A DNA stretch of 64,000 nucleotides from Streptomyces phaeolivaceus (GCF_009184865.1 NZ_CP045096.1:1116001-1180000), one strand, 5' to 3'; shown: positions 26,776-36,376, counted from the stretch's first letter. Program-made: numbers and translations. The notes: a model not told the origin generated them from the sequence alone.

Positions 26776-26791
26776 GGTCCCGGCGCCGGCC

Positions 26792-27373
26792 TCAGCGGGC
26801 CGACGCCGCGATCAACTGGTCCAGGAGGGCGATCAGGACGTCGCGGGACGAGGTGCGTTCGCGGGCGTCGAAGAGGATCACGGGGGTGTTCTCGGGGAGG
26901 GCCAGGGAGTCGCGGATGTCGTCGGGCTCGTAGGGGTGTTCGCCGTGGAAGCCGTTGACGCCGATGACGAACGGGATCTTGCGGCGTTCGAAGAAGTCGA
27001 TCGCGGCGAAGCTGGACTCGGGGCGGCGGACGTCGACGAGGACGACGGCGCCGAGGGCGCCGATCGCGAGGTCGTTCCACATGAACCAGAACCGCTGCTG
27101 TCCGGGCGTGCCGAACAGATAGAGCACGAGGTCCTGGCCGATGCTGATCCGGCCGAAGTCCAGGGCCACCGTGGTGGACTTCTTCTCCGGAATGCCGTCG
27201 AGGTCGTCGACGTCCAGACCGGCGGTGGTGAGGGGTTCCTCGGTACGCAGCGGGACGATCTCGCTGACCGACCCGACCATGGTCGTCTTTCCCACGCCGA
27301 ATCCACCGGCGATGAGGATCTTCACCGTGTCGGGAGCCGAAATCCCCTGGGGGGTGGGGTCAGAGCCGGCCAA
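26792..27373 (-). CDS. cvnD: Conservon small GTPase-like protein CvnD
   Basis: A 193-residue ATP/GTP-binding protein of the MglA-like family found in streptomycete conservons. The P-loop is GGFGVGKTTMVG (residues about 23-34). The switch II-like LFGTPGQQRFWFMW contains GTPGQ, and the base-recognition segment is GVNGFHG in place of NKxD. CvnD associates at the membrane with CvnA, B and C in a complex compared with eukaryotic G-protein signalling. Its start overlaps the cvnC stop. Confidence 0.93.
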   Translation of the reverse strand: MAGSDPTPQGISAPDTVKILIAGGFGVGKTTMVGSVSEIVPLRTEEPLTTAGLDVDDLDGIPEKKSTTVALDFGRISIGQDLVLYLFGTPGQQRFWFMWNDLAIGALGAVVLVDVRRPESSFAAIDFFERRKIPFVIGVNGFHGEHPYEPDDIRDSLALPENTPVILFDARERTSSRDVLIALLDQLIAASAR

Positions 27374-27716
27374 GGCCGTCCCTCACTTTCTTCAGCAGGT
27401 CCAGGTCGGGGGTGCGGGAGATCAGACGTGGCTGGCGCACGCTGATCCGGCCCGCTTCCAGCAGGTCGCAGAGCATGATGGCGACCACGCTGACCGGCAG
27501 GTCGAGACCGGTGGACAGTTCCGCCACCACGATCGGCTCGGCGCACAGCTTGAGGATCCGCGCGTGCTCCGGCTGCGGCCGGGTGCCCCCGGCCGGCTGC
27601 GGGTCCACGGCGGTCACCATGGTGATGAGGGTGAAGTCGCCACGGGCGGGCCGGGTCCGGCCGCCCGTCAGGGTGAACGGGCGAACCAGGCGGCCCGCCG
27701 CGTCGCCTCCGTTCAC
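27360..27716 (-). CDS. cvnC: Conservon protein CvnC (DUF742)
   Basis: A 118-residue DUF742 protein with a winged-helix look: LVRPFTLTGGRTRP near the start, ILKLCAEPIVVAELSTGLDLPVSVVAIMLCDLLEAG in the middle. GTG 27716 just after the cvnB stop is chosen; a GTG at 27746 inside cvnB is open but lacks a ribosome-binding site. CvnC links the roadblock protein and the GTPase in the conservon complex. The end overlaps cvnD by 14 bp. Confidence 0.9.
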   Translation of the reverse strand: MNGGDAAGRLVRPFTLTGGRTRPARGDFTLITMVTAVDPQPAGGTRPQPEHARILKLCAEPIVVAELSTGLDLPVSVVAIMLCDLLEAGRISVRQPRLISRTPDLDLLKKVRDGLGRL

Positions 27717-27717
27717 C

Positions 27718-28146
27718 TCACTCGCCGCTGTCGGCCGCGACGACACCGGCGCGTGGGGCCGCGCTGAGGTGCTCGCCGATCTTCTTCACCAGCATGTTCA
27801 TCTGGTAGGCGACCACGCCGACGTCCGCGCCCTGCCGGGTCAGCACGGCGAGGTTGGCGCCGGGTCCGGCGTTGGTGAGGATCAGGAAGGCGTTGCCCAT
27901 CTCGATGAGCAGCTGGCGGACGGGGCCACCGCGGAAGTCCATGCTGACGCCCTTGCTGAGGCTCATCAGCCCGGACGCGGTCGCCGCGAGCCGCTCGGCG
28001 TCGTCGCGCAGGAACGCGGTGGATTTGCTGACGACCAGTCCGTCCTCGGAGAGCACGACGGCGTGGTCGACCTCGGCGACCCGGTCCACCAGTCCGGTGA
28101 GCAGCTGGTCGAGCTGACTGTGCGTGGCGGGGATGGGGCGTGTCAT
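27718..28146 (-). CDS. cvnB: Conservon roadblock/LC7 protein CvnB
   Basis: A 142-residue roadblock/LC7-fold protein. ATG 28146 follows AAGGACAC and opens MTRPIPATHSQLDQLLTGLVDRV. The segments AVVLSEDGLVVSKS and LIEMGNAFLILTNAGPGANL are the fold's signature. Such proteins act as GTPase-activating or scaffolding partners for MglA-like GTPases, here CvnD. Confidence 0.93.
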   Translation of the reverse strand: MTRPIPATHSQLDQLLTGLVDRVAEVDHAVVLSEDGLVVSKSTAFLRDDAERLAATASGLMSLSKGVSMDFRGGPVRQLLIEMGNAFLILTNAGPGANLAVLTRQGADVGVVAYQMNMLVKKIGEHLSAAPRAGVVAADSGE

Positions 28147-28192
28147 CTCTGTGTCCTTCAATGAGCGGTCTGCGTGGGGAGTCGGTGGGACG

Positions 28193-30601
28193 TCAGGTGC
28201 CGGAGGCGGGGATCCGGTCTCCTGGGTCTTCGGATGCGGATTCCTCCCCTGATGCGTACTCGGGTTCCGCGTCGTCGTCACGTGCCTGGAGGGTTCCGCG
28301 CTGGAATCCGGCGAGTGAGGAGGCGGCGCGTTCGGCCGTGAAGTCGTCGGCGTCGCCGTCCAGGCAGGGTTCCGACTCCTCCTTCAGCTCGGCGGAGAGG
28401 CTGGTCTGCGGGATCCGGCGGGGCAGCGGCACCAGGCCCCCCTTCTTCCCGGGCCTGGGCTTCCGGTCGGCGGTCGGCCGGGACCCGTTCGCGTCCTTGA
28501 CGGCGTCGGCGGTCCGCGCGTGCGCGACGGGCCGCTCCTCCGGCACACGGCCGGGTTCCGGTCGTACGGGTTCGGGCTCGGGCTCCGCCGCGGCGGCGAC
28601 CCGGGCGGCCACCAGCGAGGTGCGCGACGGCGGTTCGGCGGTGTCGGTGACGTCCTCGTCGGGGTCGGGGGCGTCGCGGACCACGATCTCGTCCGGGATC
28701 AGCACGATCGCGGTGGTGCCGCCGTACGGCGAGGCCCGCAGGGTGACGGTGATGCCGTGCCGGTTGGCGAGGCGGGCGATGACGAACATGCCGAGCCGGA
28801 GGTCGTCGGCGAGGGCGACCACGTCGAACTGCGGGGGCACCGCCAGCTGGCTGTTGAACGCGGCGTAGTCCTCCTCGGACATGCCGAGCCCCCGGTCCTC
28901 CACCTCCAGGGCGAGTCCCTTGGCGACGGTCGCGGCGCGGACGCTGACCGGGCTGGGCGCGGGCGAGTACGAGGTGGCGTTGTCGATCAGCTCGGCGAGG
29001 AGGTGGATGACGTCGGCCACGGCGGGCGGGGCGATCCACACGTCGTCGTCGGCGTGCACCTCGACCCGCTGGTACTCGGCGACCTCGCCGACGGCGCTGC
29101 GCAGGATGTCGATCAGGGCGACCGGTTCGGTCCAGCTGCGGCCGGGGCGCTCGCCGCTGATGATGACCAGGTTCTCCTCGTAGCGGCGCAGCTGGCTCGC
29201 GGTGGAGTCCAGTTCGTACAGGCCCTTGAGGATCTCCGGGTCCTGGTGCTGGCGTTCCAGCTTGTCGAGCTTGGTGAGCTGGAGGTTGACGAGGTTCTGG
29301 CTCTGCCGGGCGATGCCGAGGATGACGCGCTGGAAGCCGCGCCGGGTGTCGGCGAGTTCGACGGCGGTGTGCACGGCGGTGCGCTGGGCGGCGTTGAACG
29401 CCTTGGCGACCTGGCCGAGTTCGTCGGTGCCGTAGTCCAGCGGGGCGGCGGCCTCGTCCACGTCGATCTTCTCGCCCCGGTCGAGACGGGCGACGATGTC
29501 GGGCAGCCTGTGTTCGGCGAGGCTGAGGGTGGCCGTGCGCAGGCCGGTGAGCCGACGGGACAGGGAGCGGGTGATGCGCCAGGACATCACGACGCAGAGC
29601 AGCAGCGCGGCGAGACCGCCGGTGCTCAGCGAGCCGGCCGTGATCAGTAGTTCACGGGCCTCCTCGCCGCTGCGGTCCAGCAGGGCCTTGGTCTGTGTGC
29701 GGATCAACTGCTCGTACTGGGCGGACAGTTTCGTCATCGAGGCGTCCCAGCGGGCCTGGGCGTCGGGCAGTTCGGTCTTCCGCGCGGCCCCGGAGCCCGT
29801 GGCGCGGGCCGCGAGGACCTCGTCCTCGACAGCCTGGAGCCCCTGCCAGTCCGCGCCCTGGATGATCCGCTCGACCTGGATCTTCACCTCGCCGTCGAGC
29901 GAGGGGACGAGCTGGTTGTCGACGAGCCAGCGGCGGGCGCTGACGATCTGGGCGAAGCGCTCGCTGGTCGGCTCGTCGAGGCGGCCCGAGGGCCAGTTGA
30001 GGGTGAGGAGCGCGTCCTCCTTGGAGACCAGTTCGGCGGCCTGCGCGAGGGTGACGAGCGGGCCGGCCTGCGAGGTGAGGTCGCCGTCGTCGACCTGGGA
30101 GAGCGCCTGGAAGGCGTGGATCTGGCCGTCGATGATCTCGCTGTAGTGGTCCAGGATCTGCTCGGGCGTGATGTCGGTGGGGGTGTCCACCTGGTCGCGG
30201 TAGTACTCCAGGCTGTTCGACGCGCCCATGACCGCGTACAGCTGGTCGCCGATGCGGGCGGGGGCGTCCTCGATCTCGCTCGCGCGGCGGTCCAGTTTGG
30301 CGACCGCCTTGTCGGTCTCCCTGCGCTGCTGCTCCAGAGCGTCCATGGAGCTGCCGGGGGCCGCCATGTAGGCGGCGGACAGCGCCCGCTCGCGCTGCAG
30401 GGCGAGCGTGGCTTCGGTTCCCATCGCGCCGGTGGACTTGCTGAGTCCGGTCTGTGTCCGCAGCCGCAGTCCCTCCGAGAACATCTGGGTCGTCGTCACA
30501 CCCCAACTCACGGCCAGCGTGACGCTGGGGATCAGAGCCAGGAGGATCAGCGAGAGACGTATGGAGCCGAGACGGCGCCGGGCGCCGGTCCGTGGGGGCA
30601 T
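28193..30601 (-). CDS. cvnA: Conservon sensor histidine-kinase-like protein CvnA
   Basis: An 802-residue membrane sensor. Transmembrane helix 1 (about residues 14-36) and helix 2 (about 322-345) frame an extracytoplasmic nitrate/nitrite-sensing (NIT)-type helical domain. A HAMP region follows, then a HATPase_c domain with an N box HLLAELIDNATSYSP, a G1 box VEDRGLGMS and a G2 region LGMFVIARLANRHG. The phospho-acceptor His region is atypical, as usual for CvnA. The last 180 residues are a charged, Pro-rich tail. CvnA receives the signal for the CvnB-C-D switch. No P450 gene follows, unlike some conservons. Confidence 0.92.
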   Translation of the reverse strand: MPPRTGARRRLGSIRLSLILLALIPSVTLAVSWGVTTTQMFSEGLRLRTQTGLSKSTGAMGTEATLALQRERALSAAYMAAPGSSMDALEQQRRETDKAVAKLDRRASEIEDAPARIGDQLYAVMGASNSLEYYRDQVDTPTDITPEQILDHYSEIIDGQIHAFQALSQVDDGDLTSQAGPLVTLAQAAELVSKEDALLTLNWPSGRLDEPTSERFAQIVSARRWLVDNQLVPSLDGEVKIQVERIIQGADWQGLQAVEDEVLAARATGSGAARKTELPDAQARWDASMTKLSAQYEQLIRTQTKALLDRSGEEARELLITAGSLSTGGLAALLLCVVMSWRITRSLSRRLTGLRTATLSLAEHRLPDIVARLDRGEKIDVDEAAAPLDYGTDELGQVAKAFNAAQRTAVHTAVELADTRRGFQRVILGIARQSQNLVNLQLTKLDKLERQHQDPEILKGLYELDSTASQLRRYEENLVIISGERPGRSWTEPVALIDILRSAVGEVAEYQRVEVHADDDVWIAPPAVADVIHLLAELIDNATSYSPAPSPVSVRAATVAKGLALEVEDRGLGMSEEDYAAFNSQLAVPPQFDVVALADDLRLGMFVIARLANRHGITVTLRASPYGGTTAIVLIPDEIVVRDAPDPDEDVTDTAEPPSRTSLVAARVAAAAEPEPEPVRPEPGRVPEERPVAHARTADAVKDANGSRPTADRKPRPGKKGGLVPLPRRIPQTSLSAELKEESEPCLDGDADDFTAERAASSLAGFQRGTLQARDDDAEPEYASGEESASEDPGDRIPASGT

Positions 30602-30850
30602 CGTCGTCCTTGGGCGGTTGGCGGGGAGCGGAAGGGATCAGGGGCGGGGCGACAGGGGTCCGGGGACGGCGGGTGGACACCTGTCAGTACGGCGCACAGG
30701 GGATGCGCAGGATGTTATCCGCACAAGTGAACGCACGTCGCAGGGGTGGTCGGAAGTTTGGCGTCGCCGTTACACGACCGTTCCGGATGTTTGGGTTCCG
30801 TGGCGCGGTCATGCCCGAACGGAAGGTTCCGTTTGTCTGCGCGGTACACG

Positions 30851-31870
30851 TCAACGGGTCCCGTCGGCCGCGAACTCGGCGATTCCGGCGATGTTCTTCC
30901 TGGTGACGAACGCGGGGCCGGTGAGCACGGGCGCGACACCGCCCCCGCTGATGTTGCCGTTGCTCCGGTAGAGCCAGAGCCCGTCGACCGCGAGATAGCC
31001 CTGGAGGTAGGGCTGCTGGTCCACGGCGAACTGGATGTCGCCGTTCTTCACGGCCTTGACCAGGTCCTTGTTGAGGTCGAAGGTGGCGACCTGGGCCTTG
31101 CTGCCCGAATCGTCCACCGAGTCCACGGCGGCGAGCGCGAACTGCGCCCCGAGGGTGACGACCTCGTCGATGGTCGGGTCCTGCCGGAGCTTCGCGGCGA
31201 TCGCGTCGGTCACCGCGTCCATGTCGGTGCCGTCGACGTAGAGGTTCTCGGTGCGCCCGCCGAAGGTCTTCCGTACGCCGGCGCAGCGGGCCTCCATGGC
31301 GACATTGCCGCGCTCGTGGATGACGCACATGGCGTGCTCGGCGGAGCGGGCGTCGAGTTCGTCGCCGAGCGCCCGGCCCGCGACGCTCTCGTCCTGGCCG
31401 AAGAAGCCCAGCAGGCCCTGTGCCTTCCAGGCGTCGATGCCGGAGTTGAGGCCCACCACGGGTATGCCGGCGGCGCGGGCCGCGGCGACCGCGCCGCGCA
31501 TCGCCTGCGGCTTGGCCAGAGTCACCGCGATGCCGTCGACCTTGTCGGCTGTCGCCTCCCGCACCAGCGCGGCCTGCCCCTCGGCGTCGGGGTCGCTCAC
31601 GAAGGTCAGTTCGATGCCGTCCTTCGCGGCCGCGGCCTCCGCGCCCCTGCGGACGAGGTCCCAGAACGCGTCCCCCTCGGCGCCGTGCGCGATCAGCGCG
31701 ACCTTCATCCCGCCGCCCGGGGCCCCCGAGGTGTCCGTGTCCGAATCGCTCTCCGAACCGCCGAACACCGAGCAGCCGGTGACGGTCAGGCAGACGGCGG
31801 CGGCGAGTGCCACGGCACGGACGGCGCGGACGGCGCGGAAGATCCCATGGGGTGCGGGGGGTGGGTTCAT
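30851..31870 (-). CDS. Orphan sugar-binding lipoprotein, Peripla_BP_4 family
   Basis: A 339-residue lipoprotein with lipobox TVTGC (Cys about 33), an acidic Ser/Asp linker and a RbsB/XylF-like binding fold: KVALIAHGAEGDAFW at the start, VDGIAVTLAKP, and IQFAVDQQPYLQGYLAVDGLWLY near the end. Proteins of this family deliver sugars to Rbs-type ABC importers, but no permease or ATPase gene is near. It lies 250 bp upstream of cvnA on the same strand, so a sensory role with the CvnA ectodomain is possible. That is inference from position only. Confidence 0.82.
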   Translation of the reverse strand: MNPPPAPHGIFRAVRAVRAVALAAAVCLTVTGCSVFGGSESDSDTDTSGAPGGGMKVALIAHGAEGDAFWDLVRRGAEAAAAKDGIELTFVSDPDAEGQAALVREATADKVDGIAVTLAKPQAMRGAVAAARAAGIPVVGLNSGIDAWKAQGLLGFFGQDESVAGRALGDELDARSAEHAMCVIHERGNVAMEARCAGVRKTFGGRTENLYVDGTDMDAVTDAIAAKLRQDPTIDEVVTLGAQFALAAVDSVDDSGSKAQVATFDLNKDLVKAVKNGDIQFAVDQQPYLQGYLAVDGLWLYRSNGNISGGGVAPVLTGPAFVTRKNIAGIAEFAADGTR

Positions 31871-32262
31871 GGGGGTGCGGCACCTCGCTGTGCTACCGGG
31901 GTGGGAGGTCTGAGGAGGGCGAAGGTGTCGTCATCACCGCGATGACGTGCGGCGACTGGCTGACTTTCGCTGGGCGGAGCCAATCGCGTGTGACGCCCGG
32001 TAGTCAAGTGAACAACGGAATCGATGTAGTGCTGTGACGACCGGCCCTGACCAGGACACACGTGTCAACGGCCGCCCCGAGCACCGATATCGGCGGATGG
32101 ACCGTTCCATCCGGCACCTCGGGGTCGATGCCCGGCCACTCCCGGCCCCGACCCGAAGTCCCCGCGGACTGGCCGAAATCAGCACCTGGGCGCGGCAACC
32201 TCTTCACATTCGGCGGCGACTGCTGGGCTGACGACCATCCCCGTACGGAACGGAAGCGACGC
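31871..32262. other. Divergent promoter region without a gene
   Basis: 392 bp between the lipoprotein gene (minus) and the pectate lyase gene (plus). It must hold both promoters. I see no convincing palindrome, riboswitch or small gene. Confidence 0.5.
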
Positions 32263-34332
32263 GTGAGCGAGAACCACGGCAAGGCCCGCCACCGCAGAAG
32301 GAGCACCGCCCTCGTGGCCGGTGTCCCCCTGACCCTGGTCGCCGCCGGGACCCTGGCCTACGGCACGGTGTTCGGTGTGTTCGGTGAGGACGCCCGGCCG
32401 CGTGCCGCGGCTGCCGCTCCCGCCTGGGCCGCCGAGACCGCCGACGGCTTCGCCTCGGTGAACGCGCTGGGCCAGAACGGGACCTACGGTGGCCGGGACG
32501 GAAAGACGGTCACCGTGAGGACCCTGGCCGATCTGGAGAAGTACGCCACCGCCGCCGAGCCGTATGTCATCGTCGTGGCCGCGACGATCGACATGAACCC
32601 GGTGGGCAAGGAGATCAAGGTCGCCTCCGACAAGACGATCGTCGGCTCCGGCACCTCGGGCCAGATCGTGGGCGGCGGCTTCTTCCTCGGCTCGGGCGTC
32701 CACAACGTCATCATCCGCAATCTGACGATCCGTGACTCCTACCAGGGCACCTGGAACGACAAGGACCACGACTTCGACGCGATCCAGATGGACGGCGCCC
32801 ACCACGTCTGGATCGACCACAACGATCTGCGGCACATGGCGGACGGCCTCATCGACAGCCGCAAGGACACCACCTACGTCACGGTGTCCTGGAACAAGCT
32901 GAGCCAGAACAACAAGACCTTCGGCATCGGCTGGACCACCAACACCACCGCCGATCTGACGATCCACCACAACTGGTTCCGCGAGACCGAACAGCGCAAC
33001 CCGTCCACCGACAACGTGGCCCACGCGCACCTCTACAACAACTTCCTGGAGGACGTCTCCGGCACGGACATCACCTCGTCGTACGGCAACTACGCGCGCG
33101 GCAACACGAAGATGGTCCTGGAGAACAGCTACTTCCAGGGCCTGAAGAACCCGGTCACCAAGGACGCCACGGCCGCCCTGGTCCAGCGCGGCAACGTCTT
33201 CTCCGGCACCTCCGGCCGCAACGAGAGCGGCGGCACGGCCTTCGACCCGAAGACGTACTACAGCTACACCCTCGACAAGGCGGCCGATGTGCCGGCCCTC
33301 CTCAAGTCCGGTGCGGGACCCCGGAGTTCCCTCGGCACGACGGCGACGACGGATACGGGGACCAAGGCCGCCGCGGCCACCACGCTCACCGTCGCCAAGG
33401 ACGGCAGCGGTCAGTACACCACCGTGCAGAAGGCCGTCGACGCGGTGCCCGTCGGCAACACCGCACGCGTGGTGATCTCGGTCGCGCCCGGCACCTACCG
33501 CGAGGTCGTCAAGATCCCCTCCAACAAGCCGCACGTCACCGTCCAGGGCTCGGGTGGCAGCCGCAAGGACACCACGATCGTCTACGGCAACGCGGCCGGG
33601 ACGCAGAAGCCGGACGGCTCCGGCACCTACGGCACGCCCGGCAGCGCCACGGTGTCCGTCCAGTCCGACGACTCCCAGGTCCGCAATCTGACCGTCACCA
33701 ACGACTTCGACGAGGCCGCGAACCAGTCCCTCTCCGGCCACCAGGCCGTCGCACTGCTCACCCAGGCCGACCGGATCGTCCTCGACGGGGTCATCGTCAA
33801 CGGCGACCAGGACACCCTGGAGCTGGAGACCGCCGCCAAGGACAAGCCGGGCCGGGTCTACATCGCCAACTCGTACGTCACGGGCAATGTCGACTTCATC
33901 TTCGGCCGGGCCACGGTGGTCGTCGACAAGTCGGTCATCACCCTGAAGAAGCGCTGGAACGGCACCTCCGCCGGGTACGTCACCGCCCCCAGCACACCCG
34001 GCAACCGCAAGGGCATCCTGATCAACCGCTCCACCGTCAACGGTGACGTGTCCGCCGGGAGCTTCTTCCTCGGCCGCAACTGGCACCCCGGCGGCGACAC
34101 CACCGTGGACCCGCAGACCACGGTCCGCAACTCCACGCTCAGCGCCGCGGTCAAGTCCACGCCCTGGTCCGACATGGGCGGCTTCTCCTGGAAGGACGAC
34201 CGCTTCGCCGAGTACAGGAACACCGGCGCGGGCTCGGGAAGCGCGAACGCCGACCGGCCGCAGCTGACCGACGCCCAGGCCGCCGACCAGGAGGTCGCGG
34301 ACTGGCTGGGCGGCTGGACGCCGGGCGCCTGA
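32263..34332 (+). CDS. Secreted pectate lyase (PL1)-pectin methylesterase (CE8) fusion
   Basis: A 689-residue bifunctional pectinolytic enzyme. GTG 32263 is preceded by GGAAG. A signal peptide or anchor (about residues 18-40) precedes a PL1 parallel beta-helix (about 60-350; AHHVWIDHNDLRHMADGLID, SWNKLSQNNKTFGIGW). An Ala/Thr linker leads to a CE8 domain (about 370-670; GTYREVV, QDTLELE, TGNVDFIFGRA, FFLGRNWHPGG). The two CE8 Asp residues are in QDTL and VDFIFG. CE8 removes methyl esters and PL1 cuts the de-esterified polygalacturonate, so one polypeptide couples both steps. A strong hairpin follows. Confidence 0.9.
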   Translation: MSENHGKARHRRRSTALVAGVPLTLVAAGTLAYGTVFGVFGEDARPRAAAAAPAWAAETADGFASVNALGQNGTYGGRDGKTVTVRTLADLEKYATAAEPYVIVVAATIDMNPVGKEIKVASDKTIVGSGTSGQIVGGGFFLGSGVHNVIIRNLTIRDSYQGTWNDKDHDFDAIQMDGAHHVWIDHNDLRHMADGLIDSRKDTTYVTVSWNKLSQNNKTFGIGWTTNTTADLTIHHNWFRETEQRNPSTDNVAHAHLYNNFLEDVSGTDITSSYGNYARGNTKMVLENSYFQGLKNPVTKDATAALVQRGNVFSGTSGRNESGGTAFDPKTYYSYTLDKAADVPALLKSGAGPRSSLGTTATTDTGTKAAAATTLTVAKDGSGQYTTVQKAVDAVPVGNTARVVISVAPGTYREVVKIPSNKPHVTVQGSGGSRKDTTIVYGNAAGTQKPDGSGTYGTPGSATVSVQSDDSQVRNLTVTNDFDEAANQSLSGHQAVALLTQADRIVLDGVIVNGDQDTLELETAAKDKPGRVYIANSYVTGNVDFIFGRATVVVDKSVITLKKRWNGTSAGYVTAPSTPGNRKGILINRSTVNGDVSAGSFFLGRNWHPGGDTTVDPQTTVRNSTLSAAVKSTPWSDMGGFSWKDDRFAEYRNTGAGSGSANADRPQLTDAQAADQEVADWLGGWTPGA

Positions 34333-34369
34333 CGGCTGGGGCCCTGGGCGACAGCGCCACGCACACGAC

Positions 34370-34415
34370 GACGCACCGCCCCGGGTTTCTGTTATCGCCC
34401 CGGGGCCGGTGCGTC
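34370..34415. terminator. Long hairpin terminator after the pectinase gene
   Basis: GACGCACCG pairs with CGGTGCGTC, and inner CCCCGGG with CCCGGGG, around a TTTCTGTTATCG loop. It lies 38 bp after the stop of the pectate lyase fusion and 45 bp before the next start. Confidence 0.75.
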
Positions 34416-34459
34416 TCCTGTGCGTCAGGCAGCCGTACCCGAGACCCGAGGACCCCCAC

Positions 34460-35881
34460 GTGACAGCAGAGATCAGCCGCCGGAGCACGCTGAAGTTCGC
34501 CGGTGTCGCCGCGGGCGCGGCGGGACTGGGCATCGGTACGGTCCCGGCCGCGACCCCGGCCGCCGCGGCGGGCGGCTTCGCGCACCCCGGTCTGCTCCAC
34601 ACCGGGGCGGACCTCCGGCGGATGGCGGCCAAGGTGAAGGCGGGCGCCCAGCCCTACACGGCGGGCTTCGCCCGGCTGACCGCCAACCGGCACGCGCAGA
34701 GCGGCTGGAAGGCCAACCCGCAGGAGACCGTGGTCCGCGGCGGCACCGGCCAGAACTACGTGATCCTCTACAACGACATCCACGCCGCCTACCAGAACGG
34801 TCTGCGCCATCACATCACCGGCGAGGCCGCCCACGCCGACACCGCCGTGGCGATCCTCAACGACTGGTCGGCGAGGCTCACTTCCCTGGCGGGCAACGCC
34901 GACCGCTTCCTCGCCGCCGGCCTCTACGGCTACCAGATCGCCAACGCCGCCGAACTCGTCCGCGACCACCCGGACTTCGCGCTCGACCGCTTCCAGGAGA
35001 TGCTGAGCGAGGTCTTCGCCCCGATCAGCGACGACTTCCTGGTCCGCCACAACGGCGCCGTGATCACCAACTACTGGCCCAACTGGGACCTCGCCAACAT
35101 GGCCTGCGTCCTGGCCGCCGGCATCTTCTGCGACGACAAGGCGCAGGTCGCCCGTGCCGTCGACTACTTCAAGAACGGCGAGGGCCTCGGCGCGGTCGAG
35201 AAGGCCGTCCCGGTCGTCCACGACGACGGCCTCGCCGAGTGGCTGGAGGCCGGCCGCGACCAGGGCCACGCACTGCTGGGCGTCGGCCTGATGGGCACCT
35301 TCTGCGAGATGGCCTGGAACCAGGGCATCGACCTGTACGGCTACGACGACAACCGCTTCCTCAAGGGCGCCCAGTACGTGGCCAAGTGGTGCATGGGCGG
35401 CCAGGTCGCCTACACGGAGAACACCCGTGCGAAGGGCGCCATCAACGGCTGGTCCGGCCGGGAGACGGCGTCCCGGGCGGCCGGCGTCGACCCGAACATG
35501 ACCCGCCCCATCTGGGCCATGATCGCCAACCACTACACCAGGCGCCGGGGTCTCGACGCCTCCTACGTCACCCGTATCGCGGCCAAGTCGTCCCCCGAGG
35601 GCGGTGGCGGCGACTACGGCCCCAACAGCGGCGGCTTCGACCAGCTGGGCTTCGGCACCCTGGCATTCAGCAGGGACAGGACCACGACCGCGCCGGGCTC
35701 GAAAACGGCTTCCCCCTCCGCGAGCGCCCAGGGCGGCCGGGCCGGCCGGGGCGAGGATCTGGCAGCCACCGGCACCTCCGACTTCCCGGCCTGGACCGCC
35801 GCGGGCGGGGTCGCGGCCCTCGCGGGCGGCCTCCTCCTCTTGCGCCGCCGCTTTCACTCGGGCGGCGGCGCAGCCGACTGA
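34460..35881 (+). CDS. Alginate lyase-family protein with C-terminal sortase signal
   Basis: A 473-residue exported protein. GTG 34460 follows GAGGA. The beginning SRRSTLKFAGVAAGAAGLG is a twin-arginine signal. The body (about residues 40-400) is an all-alpha toroid of the alginate-lyase (PF05426) type: HPGLLHTGADLRRMAAKV, NAAELVRDHP, NYWPNWDLANMACVLAAG, FCEMAWNQGIDLYGYDDNRF. The C-terminus has LAATG, a hydrophobic helix and an RRR tail, the layout of substrates of the LAxTG-type streptomycete sortases, so the enzyme is probably linked to the cell wall. The substrate is a uronic-acid polymer by family; with a pectinase next door it may be oligogalacturonide-related. Confidence 0.82.
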   Translation: MTAEISRRSTLKFAGVAAGAAGLGIGTVPAATPAAAAGGFAHPGLLHTGADLRRMAAKVKAGAQPYTAGFARLTANRHAQSGWKANPQETVVRGGTGQNYVILYNDIHAAYQNGLRHHITGEAAHADTAVAILNDWSARLTSLAGNADRFLAAGLYGYQIANAAELVRDHPDFALDRFQEMLSEVFAPISDDFLVRHNGAVITNYWPNWDLANMACVLAAGIFCDDKAQVARAVDYFKNGEGLGAVEKAVPVVHDDGLAEWLEAGRDQGHALLGVGLMGTFCEMAWNQGIDLYGYDDNRFLKGAQYVAKWCMGGQVAYTENTRAKGAINGWSGRETASRAAGVDPNMTRPIWAMIANHYTRRRGLDASYVTRIAAKSSPEGGGGDYGPNSGGFDQLGFGTLAFSRDRTTTAPGSKTASPSASAQGGRAGRGEDLAATGTSDFPAWTAAGGVAALAGGLLLLRRRFHSGGGAAD

Positions 35882-36376
35882 TCGGCATGCGACGTTCTCG
35901 TCAACCTGGCGTAGGCACAGCCATGATCCCGCGCGTAGAGCTGACCGTTCCTGTGGACTGAGCGAGGCAGAGCCCCTTCCAGCCGCACGCCCCGAACGGT
36001 CTTGGGCGCACTGGTCCCCGGCGTACTCAACCCCGGGGCGGCGACACGGATCCTGTCCGTGGTCCGAGCCCGGGAGGCCAGTTCCCTGCACGAACTGGCC
36101 GCATCGACACGGCCAGAGGCGACGGGGAGGCCCTGAACCATCACTCCGGTGGAGCAGGGGCCCCGCACGCTGGCACCGCACCCGCGTCCCAGTTCGCACG
36201 GCAACGTTAAGCCGGTCGGCCCAACGCATGCCAAGCCTGGAATCCAACTGTCACCCGAACGGGTGCGTTTTCTGATCCGTTCCCGCGTCGTCGAGGCCGG
36301 GCAACCGCCGGACCGGTAGTCGTCTGGTGCACTTCCCCTGAGTCCTGGGACAGTTGACGAGACATCAGGGGGCACC
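35882..36376. other. Intergenic region, no supported gene
   Basis: 495 bp with mixed open frames on both strands but no codon pattern or family motif I can support. A plus-strand stretch around 35,990-36,135 reads VLGALVPGVLNPGAATRIL and ends in a stop; it may be a relic. Otherwise I see nothing. Confidence 0.4.

Noticed and set aside
32179..34632. Minus-strand open frame opposite the pectinase
   Set aside because: No family pattern; explained by GC bias in the third codon position of the real gene.
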